Positions 30,193-42,185 of a stretch of DNA of 57,966 bases are shown here, one piece after another; position 1 is the stretch's first letter, and every line of letters starts with the position of its first letter. The position numbers were made by a program, and so were the translations under genes. This stretch comes from Nemertoderma westbladi (Eukaryota; Xenacoelomorpha; Nemertodermatida; Nemertodermatidae). The DNA is taken from contig JAUCBJ010005161.1 of the NCBI GenBank assembly GCA_032718475.1, forward strand, positions 1 through 57,966, written 5' to 3'. The notes under the pieces were generated by a model. It was not told where the DNA came from, did not search any database, and saw only the letters and a list, made by a program, of their open reading frames with translations.

Positions 30193-31910
30193 GTTTCTGT
30201 TTAGCTGTAGCCTATATCTGCATATCTCCGATTAAAGATTACATTTTAAAATGTCAACAATTCCTCAGTGGTATGTTTATGTGAGCACGTATTTCATAAT
30301 GAAAGATGTCCATAAATATTTAAAAATCAGCATACTCGGTACTCCTTCCAACTTCAGTTCAGCCTTGCCTACGGCTACGATAGTACATGTAGTACAACAG
30401 TACGACCTACTGTCAGACTGCATGACTCGTACTGTCGTACAGCTGTATTACAGTATTACTGTATTACAGTATTATAGAATTACCTTACTGCCTTTTGGGG
30501 TGAAACTTTTCCACGTATGCCGTACGTATCCACGTATGTGCGTGCGTACGTAATACGTATCCATTACGTTAAGTATCTGAGTATTGCAGTATTGAGCCAT
30601 TTGACATACGCGTATCCATCTGTCCATACGTCTGTACGTGTAGGCTAATAACTACACACTGACACAAAATAACTCAAAACAATTCTAATTTTTACTTTTT
30701 TCAAATCGATGATTGTTTTGGTTCCTTCTGGCTTGGCTACCACTGTATCCGGCTCCTTTACTTTTTATATTTTTTTTGTGTTTTGGCTGTTGCTGTTTGA
30801 TGTGATTTGCTATCATTTTGTCATTCGGCCAGTTCAGCAGTTCTGTGTGATTTGGTTTGGTGTGATTTGGTTTTGTGATTATTTTTTGTGATTCTGTGAT
30901 TTGGTTTGTGATTTGTTGTGATTTGGGTGTGATCTGTTGTGATTTGCAGATTTGGGTGTTTAGACGGACCCTTTTCAGCTTTTTAAACACATTTGATAGA
31001 TCGTGATTCCATTACCTTTTCGGGAATAGTCTGATAGTATTTCTGTATTTGGTATTTCAACTAAATCGTATCTAAACGGCAACGAAAAGTATTTCCAGTC
31101 ACCAGTTGTTTCCGCTTTTTAGCATATATTTGTACCTACCGGGCCAATGGGCTCCATGTCGAATCTAATTTAATTTAACTTAGGCCTAAACATTATTTGC
31201 ATGCCATTTATGTGTCTCTCGTATCTCACCTGTCAGCCTGCAGGCCTGGCACCTGGGGCCTGGCTGCGTGGACCAATCTTGCAATCAGCAAACAGTATTC
31301 AGTATTCGCCTACGCGTATGCATACGCGTGTGTCAAATCGCTCAATGTAATGCTGCAATGTATAGATACATGGATCATGGATCAGTGGTGGATACGTACT
31401 GACGTACAGACGTACAGCTGTACAGGGTACAGAAGTACGCATACGCACATACGTGGAAAAGTTTATGCCTAACACTGCCTTTTGTACCTGTACAGCTGCA
31501 GGCTGTACCTTACTGCTGTACATCGGTACTGCAGTACGCTACCGTCAACCGTACTCGGTATCGGTACTCCTGTACTCTGATACTGCTTTACGGCTGTACC
31601 GGTACTGCGATAGCCATTGATAGCACATTGAAGCTGCATATTGAGATGCAATGCTGACTTGACAAAAATATTTTTGGCACCACCGTGCAATCCACATTCC
31701 ACAATTGGCATGGCCCAGTGCAACGTGCATTAAGAATGCTATGCGGGGTTATCAACAAAATTACAAAATCCTATACAATTAAATTCTATACAAAATAATT
31801 CATTTATTGTTTTACCGTTACCGTTACTGGATTTTATTATATATTAAATATGTATATTTTATTAGGGCTATATCTATTAAAATATATTTATTTTTATTTA
31901 TTCAATAGAA
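30193..31910. other. Non-coding, low-complexity region
   Basis: No gene. Contains a TGTGATTTG-rich stretch (about 30845-30955), GTAC-rich words, and a diverged inverted pair around CTTTTCCACGTATG (about 30490-30545) and its complement (about 31425-31490). Positions 31728-31768 weakly resemble the LINE 3' end. POLRMT's promoter must lie at the left edge, but no motif is evident. Confidence 0.5.
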
Positions 31911-32726
31911 TATGGTAAACCTATTGAAATAAATGAAGGTCCAGAAGGGGGAAGTAATGACAACCAAAGCGACGACAATGAAAGTAATGACAGCCAAAGC
32001 GACGACAATGAAAGTAATGACAACCAAAGCGACGACAATGAAAGTAATGACAACCAAAGCGACGACAATGAAAGTAATGACAACCAAAGCGACGACAATG
32101 AAAGTAATGACAACCAAAGCGACGACAATGAAAGTAATTACAACCAAAGCGACGACAATGAAAGTAATGACAACCAAAGCGACGACAATGAAAGTAATTA
32201 CAACCAAAGCGACGACAATGAAAGTAATGACAACCAAAGCGACGACAATGAAAGTAATGACAGCCAAAGCGACGACAATGAAAGTAATGACAACCAAAGC
32301 GACGACAATGAAAGTAATGACAACCAAAGCGACGACAATGAAAGTAATGACAACCAAAGCGACGACAATGAAAGTAATGACAACCAAAGCGACGACAATG
32401 AAAGTAATTACAACCAAAGCGACGACAATGAAAGTAATGACAACCAAAGCGACGACAATGAAAGTAATTACAACCAAAGCGACGACAATGAAAGTAATGA
32501 CAACCAAAGCGACGACAATGAAAGTAATGACAACCAAAGCGACGACAATGAAAGTAATGACAACCAAAGCGACGACAATGAAAGTAATGACAACCAAAGC
32601 GACGACAATGAAAGTGTGCTTAATGATAATGAAATATACGATAGTGAAGTTGAATTTAGTCAAAATCCATTTCGACGGCGATCCCTTCTGCATCTGACTG
32701 ACATATACCTTAGAGAAAAGAGATAG
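31911..32726 (+). CDS. Possible exon: acidic 10-residue repeat protein
   Basis: The frame with no ATG at its start is the one with protein character: 22 copies of NDNQSDDNES, followed by a non-repetitive acidic segment (LNDNEIYDSEVEF) and a basic end (FRRRSLLHL), stopping at TAG 32724-32726. A splice acceptor is possible at TTCAATAG (31903-31910). The units vary at only two positions (Asn/Ser and Asp/Tyr). Longer ATG-started frames on either strand here are shadows with hydrophobic or Thr/Lys repeats. It may be an upstream exon of the recombinase gene that follows, since similar acidic stretches occur there, but no splice path proves this. Confidence 0.35.
   Translation, partial: YGKPIEINEGPEGGSNDNQSDDNESNDSQSDDNESNDNQSDDNESNDNQSDDNESNDNQSDDNESNDNQSDDNESNYNQSDDNESNDNQSDDNESNYNQSDDNESNDNQSDDNESNDSQSDDNESNDNQSDDNESNDNQSDDNESNDNQSDDNESNDNQSDDNESNYNQSDDNESNDNQSDDNESNYNQSDDNESNDNQSDDNESNDNQSDDNESNDNQSDDNESNDNQSDDNESVLNDNEIYDSEVEFSQNPFRRRSLLHLTDIYLREKR
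31951..32610 (+). repeat. 30-bp tandem array, 22 copies
   Basis: Unit AGTAATGACAACCAAAGCGA plus CGACAATGAA. Copies differ only at GAC/TAC and AAC/AGC. The length is a multiple of three, so several frames stay open. Confidence 0.97.
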
Positions 32727-32842
32727 CAACAAGAAATAGCGGAAACTTCTGGTGGTTAGTTAAAACAGTAGGCCTAAACTAAATAGTTTTATGATTGATA
32801 TTAGACTAATCAGAAAAATATTTTATTTTTAATTCGCTCAAT

Positions 32843-33103
32843 TTGCAAGATGATGATGATCGGCCTGAAACTCATTGGCAATTCTTACCAATAAGATGCC
32901 ACAGCAGTTGTGTAAATGATGATCCTGCCAGCGCAACCACAGCACAAGGTTGTGTAAATGATGATCCTGCCATCGCAACCACAGCACAAGGTTGTCTAAA
33001 TGATGATCCTGCCAGCGCAACCACAGCAAAAGGTTGTGTAAATGATGATCCTGCCAGCGCAAACACTGCCCAGCAAGCTCCCTCCGGTGTCTCTGCAGGG
33101 TGA
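32843..33103 (+). CDS. Possible exon with 14-residue repeats
   Basis: An acidic start (DDDRPETHWQF) leads into four 14-residue repeats of the CVNDDPASATTAQG type, encoded by 42-bp DNA repeats (about 32910-33075). A splice acceptor is plausible just before it (TTTGCAAG). Downstream, GATGGTGAGT (33101-33110) resembles a donor but lies after an in-frame TGA, so the exon end is unresolved. It may belong with 31911-32726 and with the recombinase-like gene. Function unknown. Confidence 0.3.
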   Translation: MQDDDDRPETHWQFLPIRCHSSCVNDDPASATTAQGCVNDDPAIATTAQGCLNDDPASATTAKGCVNDDPASANTAQQAPSGVSAG

Positions 33104-33870
33104 TGGTGAGTCTTGATAATGATATGTTGCAATAGTTATATAGAACCTCCATGCTTAATGACCAAGTGCTCAATTATCAAGTTTATAGTACATTGAAAGG
33201 TACATATGTTTTGAACTGTTGTAAAATATGTGCCTTTTTAAATTTTTAATTAACAAATTACCTATGTATGTACTGTAGCAAAACAAATTAATGTAAAATA
33301 TTTACAATAACCCAAACTGTACTTGTGCTTATTTTTTTCCATTGGGTAAGGATCTATTCCATTACTTTGGATTGGATCGTGCCCCGGTCCACAATCCGCC
33401 GCTAACGTTTTAAATTTTATAATTAATTTTATAATGGGTGGGGGGGGGGGGGGGGGGGACTCTACATGCCACTACTGTAATCTTCTCATTTCCTTCAGGA
33501 GTTCAATAGTACAATATTTGTAATCACAGTAACTCACTATGCTATGGAGGCAATATAATCAAATACTGAGCTGTTCAATTTATTTTGTAGCACTATATGG
33601 CTCTATCTTTTATTATATAGTACAATTATGCAATACTTGGGAAAAATCGTAAATTTTTTTCAACATTCTCTTGACCATTTATACCATCTCTCTCCAAATT
33701 GCTCCGGGGGTTTGGTAACATTTAAAATCTATTAGGGCCTGTAGATTTTAGCCCATAAACCTAATTCTGAAAATATGGTGTTTGGGTCATTTTGAAATTA
33801 AGCTGTCGATAATATACTCGAATTATAATTAATATTTATATTATTTTTTTAATATTTTATTTCAGATCCA
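33104..33870. repeat. Non-coding, with G19 run and a dispersed repeat
   Basis: G19 at 33440-33458. The segment 33537-33720 resembles 16480-16680 inside the TA-flanked element (TCTATCTTTTATTA, TTTTTTTCAA, ATTCTCT and CTCGAC/CTTGAC in the same order). It ends in a good 3' splice site, TTTATTTCAG (33861-33870). Confidence 0.6.
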
Positions 33871-35038
33871 GATTGTGATGTTAGGAGAATCAACAAAAAC
33901 CCAACAATACCAACTTTAATAAATGAAGACGACCCAGACTGGATACCTCCTAGATCCCAAAAATCCGTTCATAAAAATAAGAAACAAAATAATGATCTGA
34001 TTTCTTCTCTCGATGATACACTTCCGGTCGCAGGCACTGCTTCTCTAAATACGTGTGGACCACCTCAATCTCCATCTCTATTCAGCAACAGCAGTGGATT
34101 TGATTCATCAGATTCGGATACTGGGGGTCTGGGGCTAGGCCTAAATCTTTTGAAACTAAAAGAAGGACTATTAAGTGCCCTATTGTTGATTGCAATTCGT
34201 GTATTGTAAATCTACCTCGACATTTGCGAACGAAACATAAAATAGGGGGGAAATCGAGTGTACAAATGGTACAAATGGTGAAATGGTACTGAATGAATGA
34301 TTCAAAGCGCTACGAAGTACCTATTAAAACAGAACTTAGTGGTTCAGGTTCTATGGGGAAATTCCCCTTCACGGATGAATTTACTAATTATTTAAATGGC
34401 CCCCTTTCACCTATGAAAGATGATTTTTCAAGAAATCAGACCATAACTTTTGTTAATACTTTTTATAAGTATGTTAGAGTTGCGTTCAATCGTCAGCCAA
34501 ATGTTGGGGAACTTATTTCGAAATCCGTTATTCTCAAATGTTATGAATTTTTACAATGTGATGAAATTCGCGGTAGACCTAATCAAGTTCGACAAATAAC
34601 ATCATTACTTGTTTACGTTCAGAAAATTATTATTTTTTTTACGTTTCTTATTGGATATTCTGAAGAATTCCAAATCAACCTAAATCGCGCAATGAAAGCT
34701 AAAACCTTAGCGGAACAAATACAGTCAAGTCAAAAAAAAGAACTCAAAACGCATGCATTCGCAACGAATACTAAGGCATCTAGGTTGATGCCAACACGCA
34801 AAGAATTTCAGGAGTTCAGTAATTCCGAAAAAGCTAAGAAAATACAGTAAGGACGGAATTGGAGAACTTGTAATATTATACACGTGATAAAACCTGGGAG
34901 CTGCAAACATACTTGATGGCAGAAATTATAAATAGAAATGGCTCCCGCCATGGTGCATTGGAGAATATGACGAAACAAGAATTTCGCGAAGCAGAAATAG
35001 ATACTAAAGGTAGGAAATGTATACTCGTTAAAAAACAC
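33871..35038 (+). pseudogene. Crypton-like tyrosine recombinase, N-terminal and central part
   Basis: After the splice-acceptor-like TTTATTTCAG an acidic/Ser-rich frame (DDPDWIPP) runs into a C2H2-type finger, KCPIVDCNSC followed by LPRHLRTKH (about 34165-34235). The finger lies in a different frame from the acidic part, so at least one slip occurs near 34130. A core-binding-like helical domain follows (34293-34850; FTDEFTNYLNGP, KCYEFL). Another frame (34911-35038) holds NGSRHGALENMTKQEF and RKCILVKKH, which resemble the arginine region of the catalytic domain in Crypton-like animal recombinases. The LINE insertion cuts it exactly after VKKH. The rest lies at 38031-38575. The frame changes could be introns (for example GTAAGG at 34847) or decay. 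The family assignment rests on motif memory only. Confidence 0.6.
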
Positions 35039-38030
35039 TACTACTAGGATCGGCATGCTGCATTGCAGCTGCATTTTTAAGAATGCTGTGCCGGCTTATC
35101 GACAAAATTGCACCGCCACAACTCCCTATCACCCATGACATTTGCTAGATCATCCACATCTTCAAGGCCAGTGTCCTTTATGATGCGTCTCAAGAAAGTC
35201 ATGGGCTGTCCACCATGCTTATTAACTCCATGAGGCTGCCAAAGTACAAGATTATGCACAGGCTGGTCCTCACGGCGAAAGCAATGTCCTGCAAAGCGGA
35301 GGCGATTTTGTTCTAGTGTCAAGCTTGAGGGAACCAATGAGACACCTCCAATGTTATATAGTGTCTGGTTGGAGATGTGTGCATTGAACTTGACACAATG
35401 AACCCGGCGTAGCATTCTTGTGAATGTGCCATCCAGAGATTTGGTGTCCTCAGCAGTTAGAGCCCAGCATGGACTCCCATAGATGAGTACTGGAACTACT
35501 GCTGCTCTAAATAACCGGACCTTATGTTTCCGATTAATTCTCGGTGACTTCCAAATCCTGGAAAGCCTATTTAAGGCTGCCCATGCCTTTCCCTTACGTA
35601 TTCGAAGGTCCTCGCCTGACTTCCGGAACCATGATCCCAGGTAACAGAAGTCATCCACATGCTCAAGCATACCATCTTTTGAGCTTATGCTCATCCGATC
35701 AGAGACTTGCTGAGGACTTTCAAAGTTAACTGTCCAAATTTTGGTCTTTCTGGAGTTAATAAAAAGACCAACACTAGAAGCAGCATGTTCTAATGAGCTG
35801 AGGAGCCGTTGGGCTCCCTCTAGTGATTCTGAGAGTACTCCTAAGTCATCAGCAAAGTCTAGATCAGTTAGGTACTTGGCAGGATTTCCTCGACTTCTGG
35901 AGCCAGTAGGTGGAGTTATCATCACCCCATCATCATTATGATGATCTAAGGACATGCGTAGAACATAGTCAACAACAATTATGAACAAGAATGGTGCAAG
36001 TGTCTCTCCCTGGAGGACGCCCCATAACACTTCAAATGGTTCTGTGTCACCGTCAACAGTAGACACAAATGTTGTCGAACCATCGTATACTGATCTGATT
36101 GCTGCAATAATTTCATCAGGAATCCCATATAATGAAAGTATGCTGAACATACGTGAGCGAGAGACTGAATCAAAGGCCTTGAAGAAGTCAACAAAGATAA
36201 CAGCCAGATGCCTGTCTTTCTTTTTTGATAACTCTTCAATTATCCTTCTAAGTGCCAAAATGGGCTCCATGGTCCCACGACCTTTACGGAACCCATTCTG
36301 ATTTCCACGGAGCAGTCTCTCAATGGGATCTCTGATGCGATTTCATAGAATTCTATTGTATAGCTTTGCAGCAATTGAGATCAATGAGATTCCCCGAAAA
36401 GAACCATAGAGTGTTAGGTTGCCCTTCTTGGGAACTGGCACCAACTTATTTGTTTTCATTTCTTGTGGGACTCTTGTTGTACGGTACATGTCTACTATGA
36501 TGGGATAGATGAGCTATAGATGGAGGGATAGATCAGGGGGAACACCATCTACTCCACTGGCACGATTGGTCTTAATGCTCTTTGCAGCAGCCTTCACTTC
36601 TGCAAAGGAGATATCACCAATGGGAATATCTGGGAGTACAGACTCAGACACTTTTACTTCTATAAAGTTATCAGGCAATACCCTGTCATTATTGAGGAGC
36701 TTTTCAAAGTGGGCCTTCCAACCATTGAGGCCATCGGCTGGTGATTCAGCCTTAACCTTGGTGGTTGGTTGGCTTTTCCGACCAGCAAGCAAGTTGATCG
36801 ATCTCCATGCCTGGGATGATTGCCTGCTGTCGTCAGCATCATTGATGGCATCAACCTGTTGGTTTATTAGCTCCTGTAAATTAACCGAGTACTGCCTGTT
36901 CAGGGACCTAGATGCAGCCTTAACTGCAATTCTTGGCCGCTGTAGTCTGTTTGAGTCGGGACTCTTTCTGCGCCTTGTAGAGGTCATTTCGGCACTTCTG
37001 AATTTTGTTGTCAGTCCAGGGGGCCCGTTTCCTGTTTCGAGGGTATACAGGAACTGTTTCTGCAGCTGCTAACTTAACTGCCTCTGTGAAGGCAGTATAG
37101 CCCTCACAGTGATCTGCCGCCTCAGAGGCAAGAGCCTCATACCTGTTGCTCAGCTGTAGTGTGAAGCTGGATCTCACACTTGGCTGTTGCAACAGAGACG
37201 ACCAGTCATGCCGCGTCAAGGCAGATTTCGTTGTTCTGCTAGCACGCAGACTAAGTCTTACCTTGGCCACAATAAGGCGGTGATCGCTGGAGAAGGGTCG
37301 TAGTTTAAATGCATTACAGTCTTGCATAGAGCTCCTGTATTTCCTACGAAACAGGATATGGTCTATCTGGGACTTGTGACCACTGGGTCCACAATGCGTC
37401 CATAGCTTTCCAGTTCGCTTCTTGAACTGGGTTCCAGCCGAAAACAATCCATTTCCAGAGATAAAATCCTGAAGATGGACGGAATTTCGGTTAACACTAT
37501 TGCTATAGACCCAGGGCGATGTAGGTGATTGATGCAGACTTGTATTAAAGTCTCCCAGGAATGTTAAGAATGCATGCTGATCCACTCCATCAGTAGCTGC
37601 TTGTAGATTCTGGTAGAAATTTTCCACCTCCTCTACAGGGGCATCACTAGTTGGAGAGTAGCACACAATCAGAACCACCTTAGGAAACTTCTTAGCCAGT
37701 CTTCCAGAACATGAGAAGTGGCAACGGATGATGCGGTTAGAGATTTGGTCTATTTTGTCCAATGCTGCATGTGCAGTTGGATTCATCAATAGACCAATTC
37801 CACCATTGCCACTATCATCTGCTGAAGCGAGGGCGAGTCGCCCACCGCCCCCCCCCCCCCCCCCATGTCCTTAATCAGAACCTCATCAGTCTGTCCAGTC
37901 TGCATTCGGTGCTCTTGAACACCCACTGCACTAAGAGAAAGCTTATCTGCCAAGGCAGTCAGCTCACCTTCAGTCGCATTGGGGACCCGAGTGTTAGGGT
38001 GTTTACTGAGGCTAGTCTCAGCACATTTGT
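35039..38030 (-). mobile_element. APE-type non-LTR retrotransposon (LINE), decayed
   Basis: Reads leftward. Endonuclease part, about 37960-36950: VGVQEHRM, FLGDFN, SQIDHILF and SDHRL. Reverse transcriptase part, about 36480-35080: PVPKKGN, NGFRKGRGT, FVDFFKAFDSV, LDFADDLG (FADD in place of YADD), and a C-terminal region with RLRFAGHCFRRED. The frame is broken by a 17-base G/C run (37848-37864), a shift near 36950 and stop codons near 36513 and 36340, so it is inactive. The 3' end finishes with a short TAG-rich tail. Flanking GTTAAAAAACAC (35027-35038 and 38031-38042) is a perfect 12-bp target-site duplication. The 5' end looks nearly complete. RTE-like, clade not assigned. Confidence 0.9.
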
Positions 38031-38575
38031 GTTAAAAAACACAAATGTGCTGCGAGCCATGGGCCGGCGCGAATAGTTGTTAATGAAGATATATATAACC
38101 TAATAAATAAGTGGATTCGGTTCGGTTTAAAAAAAAACATATAAAACATGTTAAAATTCCCAAAACAGTGTGTGCTGGTCCCAAAGGCAAACGCGTCACG
38201 AACTCTTATCAACTACTCACTCGACTATGGAAGTTGGCCATGCCAATGTCGACTTCGAAATATTGCAGCACGTCCGTCAGACACGGCCTCACTTGGCTAA
38301 ACCAACGATTTACTACGTCAGCCAATGATGAATCAGCAATAGCTCGTCATATGGCCCACTCGGTGGAGACCCAGAGGAAAGCATATGGGACAGCGAATAT
38401 ATCCGAGGAGGCATTTAATGCCTTTGATCATATACAAAATATTATGATCGGCGAATCTGTTGAACTTCCCGATCGACCGAATGATTCAATCAATCCAGAG
38501 CGCGATCCACATTCGCCAGAAAAATTAGGAAAGCGGATAAAGACCACATGGTGTAAAAGCTTTTGCGGGATATAA
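38031..38575 (+). pseudogene. Crypton-like tyrosine recombinase, C-terminal part
   Basis: Beginning with the duplicated target (VKKH again), the frame continues HKCAASHGPARIVVNED and so resumes the protein interrupted at 35038. An A9 run (38129-38137) shifts the frame by one. The remaining part (38111-38575) contains TSVRHGLTW, then ARHMAHSVETQRKAYG, matching the tyrosine-recombinase pattern H-x-x-H-S-x-x-T...Y with the putative nucleophile Tyr. The acidic tail ends at a TAA at about 38573. Joined with 33871-35038 it would span most of a YR-type protein. It is now split and frame-shifted. Confidence 0.65.
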
Positions 38576-38830
38576 CTGGCCCTTTTCTCCGCAATGTACT
38601 GTGTAAGGTGTTTTTAGAGGACATAACTAGCGATTTATCCGCTGTGTCTGCATGTGTGCTTTAGCGGACATAAAAAGCCAGTTTTCCCACAATGCGCTCA
38701 AATACTCTAAACTACCTAACTCAAATGACGCAATCTACCAACCGATTTGCTGTACGCCTATAGGCTCTTTGTTCTGTTTGATCAACCAATCAGAACAATG
38801 ATCCACCAATCAGAGCGATTTCGCCTTGTG
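38550..38830. repeat. Dispersed repeat, partner of 12640-12840
   Basis: Shares AAAAGCTTTTGCGG, ACATAAC, AATGCGCTCAAATACTCTAA and CCAATCAGAGCGA with 12640-12840. The GGACATAA block appears three times here. Confidence 0.55.
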
Positions 38831-41103
38831 TTGAATATGGGCTGCAAAAACCCGAATAGTTCGGCATTTAGACATTCGTGGAACCTACAGAATCTGGAAC
38901 TCGGCCAATGAGAGCTGTTTCTCTTTGTGTTGAAAGATACCTACAACAGCCCAGAGGGATCAGTTGTGTTGGTTTTTTCCGAGCCTAGAAGACCGGCTTT
39001 GGAATCTCTGTGTTTTTCAGGCTTTAGCCCAACATTAGTAGGCTTAATCATAGAAACGTATATCTGTTATCTTACTCACCTAATCATATTGTCAACTACA
39101 AACACCGCATTTTACTGCTATTTACTGTCGGTCATTAATTATATCAGTTGATGGAATATTATTATATTTGGAATATCGATAAATAATTATAAAACCCTCA
39201 ATCTTCTTGATATACTGAAGGTAAGAGAGACCTGTTACATATAACGATTGCGACTTACATTAAAGTGGTTTTGAAGTGAATATAATGCTATTTCATAGGC
39301 ACTACATGTATCGGTCGTTGTTCTCTTTATATGTGACTAAATTAGTGAAGGTCGGCAGATCGGTGTGCAGCATTGTGCAGTAGTGTGCATGATTGTGATT
39401 GATAACAAAGCATCTCCTAAAGAATGCGCTATATACGTGAATCCATAGCCATCCCATTGTGTCTAGTGTAAGTCATAACTCTGTTTACATATTTAGAGCG
39501 CCACGTCCTAAAGGAACTGTTAATATTTCCCGAAAGTGAATAATATTTGTCAGAGATTATATATTACGATCAGTCGAATAATACAGTAGGCCTACACCGC
39601 AATAAGGTTAGGATTCCGAATCCAGTCTCCCGGGTATATCCAGCGGGTGAATGGTCGCGCATAGACTGGCTTCGGCTAATGTAGTGTATCAAATACTCGT
39701 CATAGGCTAAAGTCGATTTACAATCTAGAAGACATCCAAATTTGGCAGGTTAAACTGCTAAAGGTCTGAATTTGGCAGGTTAAACTGCTAAAGGTCTGAA
39801 AGCGCGAACACATGGACTGCGACTGAAAACGCAATAATGTTGGACCTCTTCCAAAGTGAATTGGCTGGCAATCGAGCAGTCAATTTACAAGATAAACTGC
39901 GGAATTCAACACAGTATTTTGACGGCAAAACTGTAAAGAACATATATGCGCGACTCAATGTTATAAACTGCAAATGAAACAACGAGATTCTAATAAATAA
40001 TCTGATTTACGCTTCAACTGTGAAACGAATTTTTGAATTGAGTTAGGGGGTGTATATCCATCCAATGTATCTTATCTATGTAATGTAACTGTTGGAATTT
40101 AAATGTAAGTGTAACTGTATCTTATCTATGTAATTGTTGGAATTTAAGTCTCATTGGAAGTGTAACTGTTGTAATTTTGTTTGTGTTTATTAAAAAAAAA
40201 TACCGCCGCTATGATCTAACAACCATTGGTTTTATCCTGAGCTTCATTAATTAAACGGGGGTTTAATAAAATAAAACTTAAGTTTTTATTAAGAACAACA
40301 TATTATGGTGCAGTTAAAGAGGCGGTTTATCAATTTAAAAACCACTGGTTAATCCTCTATAAATCCACATTTTTTCCCAGATTAATCGTTTCTTGCCTTT
40401 TAACAAACCCTGGGTTTTTTGTCTGCGGAAAATGCCGGTTTTTGTTAAAAAATATGCTATGCAGAAAGCGGCAATTTTATAGTAAATAAACTGGGTTCTG
40501 TTTTATCAGTGTAGGCACTATCCAGCACTCACCTCAGCCTTGCATCCATAAAAATTAGCTTAATATGTATAAGTTTCCTCTGGGGAGTATATTTCTGGGG
40601 GGACCGCGCTGGAATCAATTCGTCTCAATTTGTGCATAATACCTGGCCTAACGGCTGAAGAAAACTTGAATTTACATGAGAAAATAAATATGTTGTGAAG
40701 ATAGGACGGCTCTTCTCAGTACCTGACCTCTCTATGTTACATTTTGTGTTTCACAGTATAATTATAATTTATATGTTTAAAATACAAAACGTCAATGCCC
40801 CCCCCCCCCCCCCCCCCCCCACAAGGGCAGCTCGAAGTAGCTTCGTAATCGGATGTCCCCAAATAGTAGACAAGTCATCAGTAATACAAATCCTGCGGTG
40901 GGTATATTCGAAAGGCAGATAATAATAATTGAATCGCACATCGAAAGTGCATTTTGTGATTGACCCGTTACCACATAATTAAACTGTGAATGGTAGGCCT
41001 ATTTGTTTGTTTATTATTATTTATAATTTGTTTTGTGATTGTATTGTTGCTTGGCAACGGCAATGGAAAATCTTTCATTGTATATATTTTTATTCATTAG
41101 ACT
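38831..41103. other. Long non-coding stretch
   Basis: No gene recognised. It holds a 33-bp tandem duplication (about 39737-39800, TTGGCAGGTTAAACTGCTAA) and a short repeated segment around ATCTTATCTATGTAAT (about 40065-40135). A C23 run lies at 40798-40820, preceded by a fragment of the TTACATTTTGTGTTTCA fold-back family (about 40735-40795). Confidence 0.5.
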
Positions 41104-42075
41104 GATGCCTGGCATGTATTTGATTCACCTAACATATGAAAAGTTGCAAAACCGCGTAAGTATGAGCTACAGTAAGAACGCTAAATAAAACAATAAGGTA
41201 GCAGTTTGTGACGGTTTGTATTTTAAACATATATATAAATTGTACATAACAAAAATACAAACCGTCGCAAAATGCTACCTTATTATTTTATTTAGTTTTT
41301 TTCAATAAAGTCAATAGAGAACAGGTTACAGTTTTATATTTGGAAGTAATAAACTGTTATTTGCGTTTCCCCTGGTGAGGGATGAATTTTGATTGGGTCG
41401 AAAGTCCCCCCCCCCCCCCTCCCCCTCCTATCTGTATAGCTGATAACTCATATAAACAGTAAAGAGTAAAAATTTATCTACATTGGTACAGTAAGACCTT
41501 TTTTTCTTCTCGAGATACATTTTATAATTGATATATATAATTGAATTATTAATTAATTAATTATAATTGAATAATGACGGTGTAATGCTACGTTTGTATT
41601 TTGAATCTACATATGCAAAATGTAATGATATTAAACGTTAAGTAAATTGATATGTAATTTTTAGCATTGATTCACCCATGCATTAAACAAATAAATCCAC
41701 TTAAATTATCTTTTAAATTAAATGTGTAAGTCATTTTTTGATAATTTTAGAAATTACATATTTTTAATTATTTTACTATTGAAATACAGAGTAAATTAAC
41801 AAAACTTAATATTCATACACCTTAATAACTCTTCTAATATATTGGCTTGATTCTAAATTATCGGGATGCTAATTTTATGAAAATTTCCGTGAAAATAATA
41901 TGGCTTGTATGAGTAGCTGACGACTATGTTACATTTTGTGTTTCAATATATGTACAATTTATATATATGTTTAAAATACAAAACGTCACAAAATGCTACA
42001 GTACCTTATCGGTTTTGCGGTTTTGTACCTTTTCATTATTATCTTAGGTGAATCAAATACATGCCAGGCATAAGT
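41104..42075. repeat. Nested inverted repeats
   Basis: ATGCCTGGCATGTATTTGAT with following bases (about 41104-41160) is inverted at about 42010-42075. Inside lies a ~120-bp palindromic hairpin (41185-41305) with arms ATAAGGTAGCAGTTTGTGAC and the complement of GACGGTTTGTATTTTTG, the same hairpin found in 42186-42555. C14 run at 41406-41419. Confidence 0.75.
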
Positions 42076-42185
42076 ATAATTATAGGTGAAATGTGCCAGA
42101 CCCAGAAGCATAAGGGGCGAGTCATGCGTTAGTGTAAGCCTTCTAGGTATGGCTATCAGTAAATTTAATTAATCTCTATGTATGT

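Noticed and set aside
31728-31768. Possible extra LINE 3' end (AAGAATGCTATGC, TTATCAACAAAATTAC)
   Set aside because: The similarity to the LINE end covers only about 35 bp with several mismatches and lacks coding sequence or tail.
31902-32732. 276-codon hydrophobic frame on the minus strand and a 254-codon Thr/Lys frame on the plus strand
   Set aside because: Both are shadows of the 30-bp array; the acidic plus-strand frame leads into normal-looking sequence and is the better candidate.
35544-37072. Plus-strand frames of 61-187 codons opposite the LINE
   Set aside because: Antisense shadows; the minus strand carries endonuclease and reverse transcriptase motifs.
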